Below are positions 55,918-64,000 of a DNA stretch of 64,000 bases, piece by piece (the stretch's first letter is position 1; each line of letters opens with the position of its first letter). The position numbers and the translations under genes were made by a program. The DNA comes from Nymphalis io. Its lineage: Eukaryota > Arthropoda > Insecta > Lepidoptera > Nymphalidae. The stretch covers positions 5,461,001-5,525,000 of the forward strand of contig NC_065888.1 of assembly GCF_905147045.1 (NCBI RefSeq). The letters are read 5' to 3'. The notes beneath the pieces are model-generated. The model was not told where the DNA came from and searched no databases. It was given only the letters and a program-made list of their open reading frames with translations.

Positions 55918-57721
55918 TCCCTTTCTCCTACATCCGTTAAAAGTGAGAGAATTTTATAAGATTCCATACCCTATTTTCCTCATTGTTTTTCTCGTTGAAC
56001 GTTGAACTTTATAATTTATCGTTTAAAAGTTCTCGTAGAAAAATTTAAGCGCTCGCAAGTGGAGTTCTTTCTTATTTGCGTTTTTATAAAAACAACAAAA
56101 CAAAATCTTGCGGATACCTAGATTGTTCTTATATTTTTTATTCCTTTAATACAACACAATTACTACACAAATGTTTGTTCTGCTTATATTTTAAATTAAA
56201 TTCGTGCATTTACATCACCAACTGATTGTTGATAATTATTTAAAATACTAACATCTATTTTAGAACGTACAAAGTCATTTAGTAATCTGTCTAAATACTG
56301 AATGCTCATTGGTTGACTATTACGTCAATAACTGTTATTAACCAATGTCTTTTTAATCAATTTTTAGAATCTGGAAATATATATTACTTTAAAGCTTGTA
56401 TAATTTAAAATAGATTTGTATCTTTAATTTTTGTAACTTTAAAGAGTTATTTTATACTATAATTTATTAAATTTAATTTAACCTTTCATTGATAACATAA
56501 TTTCAAATTTCAGTACTTAAAGCAGTACTCAACGAAAGCCATACTTTTAGAGTGGCAGAAAATACGACAATAGATACGGTGAAACTCATTTTAGTTATTC
56601 AGCATAATGAAAATCCAATATCGACTCTTAAATAGAAGAAGCAAAAATCTCATCGGCTTATAAGTTTTTCTTATCTGTCATTATTATATTAAAACGTAAG
56701 AGTATAACATGCGTGTATTCATTTGGCTAGCGGTCGCCCTGTTATAATAAAATACACGTTATATTTTTTAAATCATAATAGTTAAAGTATGCTTTGCAAA
56801 GTGTCACCGATCCTATGAAGAAATCGTAGTGCATCGAATTCTTATAGTATCATACTTATAAAAGTCAGAATATAGACTTATCATTAAAATGTTGGCATAT
56901 TTATTTTAAAATATATTTTTTAAGATCCAAGAGTTTTGCTTTGTAAGTATTAAGTTAAAAATATCTTTTGTAATATTTAACATTATTAAAATCGGTTTTG
57001 ATTCTTTCAACCAAATTTTGATTATGTTTGTCAGTGTTTAAATCTTTTGAATAAACCTCAGACTTTCATTACGTACATATAATACAATATCCCTTCGCAA
57101 AATAATCGCATAAAGTCATTGTTAGTCTTCCGAAATGGGATTAAGGGCGACAATTTAATTCCAATTCATTTGTTTTGTTTGACGGTGAAGTCTCTCCGTC
57201 TGTCCCTTGAGATTACATGCTCAGAACCTCACGCTCACTGCGCTCGGGATCTTTTCCATTAATTCAAAATCTCAAGCAGATTAAATTTCGATTAATGTGT
57301 AGAATATTAACTATTTAAGAGTTTTAATTAAAAGTAATTAAAGGCAATTTTTAGTGCTATCATATAAATGTTGAACATACCATCAATATTAACTTTCAAG
57401 GAACACCACTGGTCCAAAAAACGAAGAAGGCGATTAATTGTAATCCTAAAATTTCAATTCGATGCAGAAAATAAAACACTTAGATCAAATATGCACATGA
57501 AACTAAACAATCAAAATAAAAAGTACACTAAAGTATGTGGAGTTTTGGTTGTTAAAATAAAAATAAATAGAAGATTAAAATAAAAAGCCACTGAGCGTCT
57601 TAGGATGGGAAAGAGATATGGATTATGACACCACTTTGACGCGGATTAAGGGATAAGCATGTCTAAGTTTCTCTCAAACAATAAAGGTAACCTTACTTTC
57701 TGAATGCGACCTAATTTCCTT
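55918..57721. other. AT-rich DNA, no gene seen
   Basis: A basic plus-strand frame at 57368-57583 is AT-driven (Lys/Asn-rich) and unsupported. A slightly less AT-rich patch lies at 57180-57250. Confidence 0.4.
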
Positions 57722-57866
57722 TTTTTAACAACGCCTTACACGTTTCCCCTACGGGAAAAGTGGGGGGTATGTGGAGCTCGTCGGTGTCCAAGGCGCCGAT
57801 TGCGCCCCGAACATCGGAATACCCACTAAAAAACCAGCGGTACTTTCGCATGCTACCGTGACGCTC
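57722..57866 (-). mobile_element. Family D unclassified repeat
   Basis: Third D copy: T-run, AACGCCTTACACGTTTCCCC, TGTGGAGCTCGTCGGTG, ACTAAAAAACCAGCGGTAC, ending GCTACCGTGACG. It carries an extra CGCCGATTGCGCCCCG block not present in the 30.6 kb copy. Confidence 0.65.
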
Positions 57867-59022
57867 TGACGCGACCTAAGTTCCTTGACTAACTCCTCAT
57901 ACAATAATATAATATAAAAACTATATTAAACAAGATAAAATTTTACATTATTCTCTGTACGTATACATTGTTTATATAAGTGGGATTACTCAATCTCTCA
58001 GCATGATAACTAAGCCGCGTAATCTCACCGAAATTCTCATTTTGTTGCCGTTACCCCGCGCATGCCGTATCTCCCCACAAAGAATCCGATCAGTAATTAC
58101 TGCCCCCGCTACTGAGCACATAACTAAAACTTCATTGCCACCACTCTGAAATTCTCCGTTTCCTCCACAATATACAGAAATTTGGAGTGCCATGAACGCT
58201 TATCGCGATCGCGAAATGTGCTCAGTCATGAAATGAATGGCTCTATTTATTAACAATACACCATTGCTGGCAATTATTATGACGCAGGTGATAAATTATT
58301 ACTTCTGAATCTTCTTTTATCTTATTTATATCAAAAGATTTGTATTAGTATGACCTAGTTTTAAAATTGAAGTCAAATATTTTTCTTATTAAGTATTATT
58401 ATAAAAACAATAATAATTTATTAGAATATAATGATTACTTTTTTTTGTTTTTTTTTTTTTTTAATAAACGAATATATTAAAAGATTTTCGTTAGGTTTCT
58501 TCTGACTTAAATATTGATTTCAATTGTTTTATGACCCCGTGTCATAAAAGATTTCGTAAAGGAATGTCAAAAAACAATCATTTCCATATTTAAAAGCTTA
58601 TTACGAGTTAAAATTGCACAGATAATATCAAAATTCCTTATGCGAGAAATTAACAGTATAAAATAGCTCGTACAAGTATTTCAAATCGTCCTTTTATTAT
58701 TAGCTATATTCAATGTGGACAATAATAGTAGTCTCAGCTACAAAAGATATTATATTATTAAGATATACAAAAGATATTCAGTAAGTACTAACACTTTTTT
58801 CAAAGTATACAAATTAATTGACTTACTATTATACAAACGAATACCCAACGCCAGGAATGATGCTAGCGTATTGACTTTGCGTAGACGAAAACTTGGTGTT
58901 TAAAGTTTATTTTATACACAAACTATTTCTACCATAATAATCAATTATATTATGAATCTACATAATTTATTGTTCTTGATATATTTTGACGTTACGGAAA
59001 TGGTTTCTATATTGATAAAAAC
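57867..59022. other. Mostly AT-rich DNA, no gene assigned
   Basis: A less AT-rich patch at 57995-58210 is crossed by a minus-strand open frame (57990-58193) with no splice support. A T-rich run lies at 58440-58462. Confidence 0.35.
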
Positions 59023-59305
59023 GATGATGATGACCGATTTCGACCACGGCGCCCAATTTCCAATCAGCCAACCGCACTGGACATATAGTGCACAAGTGTT
59101 TGTGCAAACACACATGCATTCTCTATTCTCTCATTCTCATAACTGACGGGACGACAATCCGACACGACCGGCAAAAGTTCAGGTTCAAAACGGCTTTACG
59201 TGCTTTCCGAGGCACGGGAGTGTAAACACTTAAAACTTCCATTCTCCAGGCTGCTACTGAGAATCTTCGTCAGAGAATCTCAATTACTTTTTATCGTCCC
59301 GACCT
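59023..59305 (-). mobile_element. Family E SINE, diverged
   Basis: Minus-strand copy: GACCGATTTCGACCACGG, GCACAAGTGTTTGTGCAAAC, TCTCTATTCTCTCATTCTC, CGACACGACCGGC, ACGTGCTTTCCGAGG and TATCGTCCCGACCTG at the head side. The tRNA-like head beyond is mostly lost. Confidence 0.75.
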
Positions 59306-59774
59306 GAATGAATACACTAATAAAAAATTCTACATTTGGTCACGCGTTTCCCAAGTGTAAACGCAATAAATAAAACTTAAACAATAAATACAAATGCATA
59401 ACGTAATGGCTTAGCGAACCATAGCAGTCGAATTGATCACCCATTAAGCGTTATTTGTTGCTGGACATAAACAATTAAACAGGTATAATAATAAAACGTC
59501 GCACTTTACCGCTAATTACTCTTGATAATTAATCGTGTACAAATAAATAGGGGATCGGACCCTTTATATGATATATTTAGAGATGCGTAACCGTAGAATA
59601 CTACGGTACCGAAGACTGTGTAATACCAACGTATTACGCTTATTATTAAAAAAAAATTATATCGTTAAAGTATTCGAGTCGATTAATTAGTCTGAGAAAC
59701 TTGTACCTTTTATAAAGCTTATAATATAATAATATTAATTACAATTATTTTTACTTTTTTTATTTATTTCCCAG
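59306..59774. other. AT-rich DNA before a candidate exon
   Basis: A small hairpin (ACCGTAG and CTACGGT, AATA loop) lies near 59590. The last 25 bases form a pyrimidine-rich tract ending TTATTTCCCAG. Confidence 0.4.
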
Positions 59775-59944
59775 ACAAGTCGAAGGAATTGAAAGACACT
59801 GCTGTTGCTGCTGAATTAAAATCCAAGTTTGATGTTTATAATAGAATAACAGTAGTGCTATTCTGTAAAAACAAACTCGAAACTGCAGGAAACGATCGTG
59901 AAATATCGGAAAGTGATAAGCGATATTGTCCACAATTATTGTAA
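59775..59944 (+). CDS. Candidate terminal exon of an unidentified gene
   Basis: A textbook acceptor (ACTTTTTTTATTTATTTCCCAG) is followed by 55 codons in the frame starting at 59777 and a TAA at 59942-59944. The product begins KSKELKDTAVAAELKSKFD, continues VYNRITVVLFCKNKLETAG and ends SDKRYCPQLL. Charged helices followed by a beta-like RITVVLF look like a folded protein. The KFDVYNRITVVL stretch faintly resembles a strand of the RNase P subunit Rpp30; I cannot verify that, and that protein would continue further, so an alternative end or a pseudogene would be needed. Upstream exons were not identified. Of all the protein-coding candidates here this has the best splice acceptor. Confidence 0.4.
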
Positions 59945-60948
59945 CATTTCAAGAATACACGCACCAAAATAGTATATTGCCATAATTCGGTTGTCTTACG
60001 TCTTCTTAAGTTCTTACAGCACTAAAGATATCGTGAAAGTTTAAACGTACAATATATATTTATAATTATGATTTAAGGAAAAAAATATGTTTATAAATTG
60101 AATATAATATTTGAAAACATATATTTATGTTAGAAAACAAATAAGAATAATGATTGATATAAGTAAAACAAAAATTTTGTGTTTTTAATTGTTGTATAAG
60201 AATTTCTAGAAAATATACTTCGTTTCATTTTAACTTTATTTACTTTAAAAAATTATATAAGTTTTACGGAACCACCTATTAGAAGGTCGATGTCCTCTTC
60301 ACAAGTTTTTTTATTATTAGAGACGCCCTACATTTTTGGGCAATATGATAAAAACTGCCAGACTTGCCTTATATTTCCACAGAGTAATATTAGCTCAGAC
60401 ACCTCACTTATCCATTATTTAATTTTAATCAATATTTTTTACATTTTAATCAATCAATCACATTCCAGTGAATACAATGCTATAAATGTTCTTATATGAA
60501 GATGCTTATACCACACAAAATTGTGTTATTTCAAGTACATAATATTTATTAAATTTAAGTTATAAATATAAGTTTTTTGCAACGCAAAATTTTATTTTGA
60601 CCAAAACAGTACGCATTACACGAGAGGCGTATAATTTATTTGCTAGGAATACATAAAAATGTAAATGCTTATGTTAACTCCAACATATTATAAGCGATAT
60701 AAAATTATAGTATCAACAAATATAACAGTTCCCTATTGACTGTTAGTACTCTATGAAGCAATTTTTATGGGAATACATCAAATGATCGGGCATTGAAACG
60801 GCGTACTCAAATATTGGCCATGCGAGCAATAAAATTCTCCTTTTATCTACGAGTGGGTTACGACCACCATAAAACGATATTAGAGAATATAAACGTCTCG
60901 ATAATGGGTATATACGTGATATATTTAACATAAAAGGAAATTGAAAAT
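59945..60948. other. AT-rich DNA, no gene seen
   Basis: Lies between the candidate exon and the tRNA gene. A plus-strand frame at 60290-60499 is unsupported. No AATAAA close enough to 59944 to be convincing was noted. Confidence 0.4.
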
Positions 60949-60954
60949 AAAAAA
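60949..60954 (-). terminator. Pol III terminator for tRNA-Ser
   Basis: Six T in a row on the minus strand, four bases after the tRNA 3' end, as expected for RNA polymerase III termination. Confidence 0.85.
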
Positions 60955-60958
60955 TATT

Positions 60959-61040
60959 CGCAGTCGGTAGGATTCGAACCTACGCTCCCAGAGGGAATCT
61001 GATTTCTAGTCAGACGCCTTAACCGCTCGGCCACGACTGC
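60959..61040 (-). tRNA. tRNA-Ser (anticodon AGA)
   Basis: An 82-base cloverleaf on the minus strand. The acceptor stem GCAGTCG pairs with CGACTGC, leaving G as discriminator. Box A is TGGCCGAGCGG and box B GGTTCGAATCC. The anticodon loop is CTAGAAA, giving AGA, which reads UCU serine codons (UCU/UCC after wobble modification). The long variable arm CCCTCTGGGAG is the class II feature that separates serine from most other tRNAs. No intron and no mismatch in the stems were seen, and a T6 terminator follows, so it looks functional rather than SINE-derived. The CCA end is not encoded, as usual for nuclear genes. Confidence 0.97.
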
Positions 61041-61173
61041 TACAACAGATGAAACCAAAATACGCTTCTTAAAATAACTAGCAATTGCTGTCATTAATAA
61101 TTTAATCCACTGAGTAGATATCAAGTATGATAACATTTTATAATTTAATAGAATTTAAATATTAAATTTGAAA

Positions 61174-61235
61174 TGGGAGAGGCCTATGTTCAGCAGTGGA
61201 CAATGATTGGCTGTCGATTTGATTTTGATTTTAAA
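61174..61235 (+). mobile_element. RTE 3'-terminal stub
   Basis: GGGAGAGGCCTATGTTCAGC then AGTGGACAATGATTGGCTG and a GATTTTGATTTT-like tail. These are the last 60 bases of the same RTE family as 31162-31852 (whose end reads the same on the opposite strand). A strongly 5'-truncated insertion about 130 bp upstream of the tRNA-Ser 5' end. Confidence 0.8.
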
Positions 61236-61350
61236 TTTGAATCATTAACTTTAACGTATAATATTCGTTTAGAATATAACCAATACAATAAATAGTGTAT
61301 TTAATAAGCAATTATAATCATATGCATAAATAAATATAGTATAATTTTGA

Positions 61351-61540
61351 ACATGTCTGTTTGTCCTGAGTCTGGGTGTAATTATCTATATAAGTACATA
61401 TTTATTTACAAAACAAAAATAGTATATGTAGTATATCAGTTGTCTAGTTTCCATAGTACAAGGTCTGTACAAGCTTAATTTGGGATCAGATGGCCGTGTG
61501 TAAAAAATGTCATAGGATATTATTATTATTATATAGCACC
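61351..61540 (+). mobile_element. Family B SINE, tRNA head missing
   Basis: Plus-strand copy starting at ACATGTCTGTTTGTCCTG and running through TTTGGGATCAGATGGCC to an ATT-repeat tail. It lacks the tRNA-like head, consistent with 5' truncation. Confidence 0.85.
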
Positions 61541-61682
61541 GTAACTTTTAATAAATTTAACGAAATTGTAAACTTTCGAAAACTTGCAAATCAAACATTC
61601 AATTTGCTATATATATGTATATATCAAAGGTGAGGGATACAATTCTACTAAGAATTTGTCAATTTATTGCATCGAATTTGCT

Positions 61683-61866
61683 GTTTAACCGTTTTCCTAT
61701 TCTACTAACACCACGATCCTGTTGTAGTAAGTTGGATCGGAATAGAATCGATAATGTATCGTAATCATTGTAAGTTAGTAGAAATAGCCCCATATTACGG
61801 TTAAACTGAGGTTAATTTTTGTAAGTAATTGAATCGGTAACGTATCGTAGCCGTTGTAAATTAGTA
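61683..61866. repeat. Inverted and direct repeat cluster, MITE-like
   Basis: GTTTAACCGT (61683-61692) is inverted as ACGGTTAAAC (61797-61806), with a second inverted pair inside (ATTCTACTAAC and GTTAGTAGAAAT). A 36-base segment at 61744-61780 (AATCGATAATGTATCG...) is repeated directly at 61831-61866 with about seven changes. Confidence 0.6.
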
Positions 61867-61929
61867 AAATTACTGGGAAACAATTTTAGTTAAATTACAA
61901 ACATACTTTCTATGCTGAAAATTATATTT

Positions 61930-62035
61930 ACGTATTTCCCACGTTCGTAGGTGTCGGAGTATGTGGAACTCCTGGCCAATTGCCATAACTCCAATAAAAA
62001 ACTAGTACTCAATCCGTTATTATAGTGGGACGCAA
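61930..62035 (-). mobile_element. Diverged family D-like fragment
   Basis: ACGTATTTCCCACG, GGTGTCGGAGTATGTGGAAC and CCAATAAAAAACTAGTACTC follow the order of family D blocks, with heavy divergence and no GC-rich end. Confidence 0.4.
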
Positions 62036-63430
62036 AGAATACAATAATATACTAGACCTGAGACACGATGGGATTGTTTACAAATACAACCAACTACCGA
62101 GACATATAATAGACAATATGTTTTTTTTTAATGTATTGTTAAGTTATTTAGTATATTGTTACCGTATGACAAAATATTTTTTTTTTTTAATTTAACACAT
62201 AAAATTGCATCCTAATTAGTTTAATTTAATATTATCTTGTGATTTTGTAAGTGGAATAGTATTAAGTTATATATTATTTGAATCGTGCTCGTGACAATGT
62301 ATATTCTGTAAGAATGCCTTAATAAATAAATGAATAAAATTGTAATCTAAAGGGTATTTAAAATTATTCAATGTTATATACGATTATGTATCAATCGTTA
62401 AATAATTTAAAAAAATGGGAGTAGGTAGAAAAACTGTTCCTTTCGAGTATTAAAATATTGATGACACTTAAATGTGTGAAAAAAGAACTTTTTTTTTCAC
62501 CTATTATAATTTTTGCAATTGGTTTACATATTTTTTTAATAATTATTATAATATTTATTTAACTTTATTATTAATAAAAACTATTTTTATGTATAAGAAA
62601 AATATTTAATTGTTTTATTTAAAACATTTCTTAGTCCCCACATATTTACACAAATGTAACGTACCTGGGTATATGACTTCATACAAGCGCCAGCCATCAC
62701 TTTAGGTTCGTTAATAATGAATTGTATTGATAATAATCTGTACAATCGTGTTGTTTTACTTATTATTTATTACCTAATATATAGTATTAAGGACATGAAA
62801 ATATCTATGTTATAAGATCGAACATTGCATGACGCGTTAAATGTTCTCTATAAATTCCTTTACGTCGCGAATATTCACATTAACGCCTATACATCAAAGC
62901 TATTACAACGATTATTACAATCATGTTTTTAATCACCTTGTTTACAAATATGCAATAAACCACTTTATATTTCTATACACAATGGAATGGTCAACATCTT
63001 CTCAAGAACTTGCTCATTGTTTCGAAAACAGTAAAAAATACAGCGCAATATTAAAGCAAAAAAATTGGATTCTAGTTCGCACGTCTAAAGAATATTAATC
63101 TAATAGATAAGATAAGCTAACTCAATAATCGATTTTTTAATATGTATTTTATCTTTATAACAATACATAAATACCTACTACCAATTGTCCGTTTGGTTGT
63201 TTGTTAGAGAACGCGGTGTCCGCGTTTATTTATTGATTATCACAACCTATATAGAAGCGGTCAATTTTATAAAACCAACTCCTGTCGGAAGTCATTCTTC
63301 AAGTCCCCTCTAGCTTAGAGCGTCATCGTTGAAGCGAAAATTACCCGAGCAGTCACTTGTGCAGGTCAATATAGTGTGAAATGGCATTTCTTCCTCTTTC
63401 ATGCTGTCTTATGACATACCTTCGCGTCAT
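62036..63430. other. AT-rich DNA, unassigned small open frame
   Basis: No supported gene. An ATG in good context (CACAATGG) at 62982 opens 38 codons (MEWSTSSQELAHCFENSKK at the start) to a TAA at 63096-63098; composition is coding-like, but it has no partner. A GC-rich hairpin with 7-bp arms (AACGCGG, loop TGT, CCGCGTT) is at 63210-63226. Confidence 0.3.
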
Positions 63431-63440
63431 TATATAAAAG
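63430..63440 (+). promoter_or_regulatory. Possible TATA box
   Basis: TATATAAAAG in a locally less AT-rich 200-bp patch. It matches the TATA consensus well, but such strings are common in AT-rich DNA and no transcript start or exon downstream is shown. Confidence 0.15.
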
Positions 63441-63530
63441 CAAGTTATTAAATAAACACAAATTCAAATAATCTAGCTAGTTATTATCACTAATACAACA
63501 TAAATAATCTTTCTTTATTGATCTTTGGCA

Positions 63531-63594
63531 GTAAACTATTAGATGAGTGTGAGATAAATGTGGTACCTACCCAGACGGGCTTGCATAAAGCCAT
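63531..63594 (-). mobile_element. Family A 5'-end fragment
   Basis: GTGGTACCTACCCAGACGGG then CTTGCATAAAGCCATA, matching the 5' end of A on the minus strand; the remainder is absent or unrecognisable. Confidence 0.6.
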
Positions 63595-63984
63595 AGTATT
63601 TTCTATTAAACTTAATAATCTTTTATAAGAATATATAGCGAAATTCTTAAATATATGTATTTATTTGACTGAATAAATAGAAAAATTAAAATATAAGGAA
63701 ATACAAGCAAAGTTAGTGATTAAAAGTTCTAACATATTAGATAGTGGTAATAAAGTGGAATATATTATGTTTCTTGCTTTTAAATTTAGTATATCAAACC
63801 TGTTTTCTACGACATGTATTTTTAGTCACGAACTTACGACGGTGCTTAAAGAACATTATTATTTATGGTATTGTATGATTAATTTATTTTAATGATAAAT
63901 ACCTACTCAATATAAAACAGATCTTAAATCTATAATTAAAGAAAAAACAAATACGTGATTGCTTATTTCGTTGATCAATATAGA

Positions 63985-64000
63985 GGCGCCGTGGCTTAGT
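63985..64000 (+). tRNA. Start of a tRNA, probably tRNA-Thr, cut by the window edge
   Basis: The last 16 bases, GGCGCCGTGGCTTAGT, match the acceptor 5' strand and box A start of animal tRNA-Thr(AGU) as I remember it. The rest lies outside the window, so box B, the anticodon and the terminator cannot be checked; a SINE head is the alternative. Confidence 0.5.

Noticed and set aside
62982..63098. 38-codon frame with good ATG context as a peptide gene
   Set aside because: No signal peptide, no splice donor and no conservation evidence; kept only as a remark in the region entry.
1..64000. CRISPR array, phage, integron or bacterial operon
   Set aside because: No regularly spaced repeats, no long frames and no ribosome-site pattern; composition and repeats are those of an insect nuclear genome.
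1..64000. Endogenous viral insertion
   Set aside because: The only reverse-transcriptase-like sequences are RTE and CR1/Jockey LINE ends. No long terminal repeats, capsid or envelope-like frames were seen.

Overview
The window is AT-rich eukaryotic DNA with no bacterial-style gene organisation: no long open reading frames, no operons and no ribosome binding sites. Its interspersed repeats point to a moth or butterfly (Lepidoptera), possibly a nymphalid butterfly. The evidence is several tRNA-derived SINE families, one very abundant short element with a terminal A-tract, an RTE-type retrotransposon tail, a CR1/Jockey-like retrotransposon C-terminus, Helitron-like fragments and one clear nuclear tRNA-Ser gene. 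The order-level call is inference from repeat style, not from a gene match.

Most of the 64 kb looks intergenic or intronic and is a stratified repeat landscape. Families are named here for convenience. A is a ~300 bp element with an A-tail, with young copies at 1.35, 13.86, 26.75 and 32.6 kb and many relics. B is a tRNA-headed SINE at 18.8, 26.6-27.2 and 61.35 kb. C is a tRNA-headed SINE at 4.9, 7.6, 29.2, 33.8, 37.7, 44.7 and 49.5 kb plus relics. D is an unclassified T-run-ended repeat at 27.8, 30.65 and 57.7 kb. E is another tRNA-headed SINE at 34.9, 37.1, 50.3 and 59.0 kb. Two insertions are nested: an A copy inside a B copy (26.6-27.2 kb), and an RTE tail inside an A copy with an 11-bp target duplication (30.95-31.9 kb). 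A CR1-like LINE tail at 51.05-51.4 kb shares a short 3' motif with family A, suggesting that such a LINE mobilises A.

Host-gene content is sparse. The tRNA-Ser(AGA) at 60959-61040 is secure, and the last 16 bases look like the start of a tRNA-Thr. Protein-coding evidence is limited to exon-like segments found by combining open frame, splice-site-like flanks and composition. The better ones are 15687-15776 joined in phase to 15998-16171 (stop, then AATAAA 37 bases on) and 59775-59944. None could be assigned to a family. A less AT-rich island at 25.9-26.5 kb and several other small islands are unexplained.

Structural highlights are a perfect 54-bp palindrome at 23069-23122, a 12-bp-arm hairpin with a 4-base loop at 54146-54173, a fold-back beside an (AT)28 tract at 24.2-24.36 kb, and a C-family SINE whose first 16 bases are tandemly duplicated with their A-run. 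No convincing new multi-gene system is present. The most interesting signals concern retroelement biology and possible unannotated exons.
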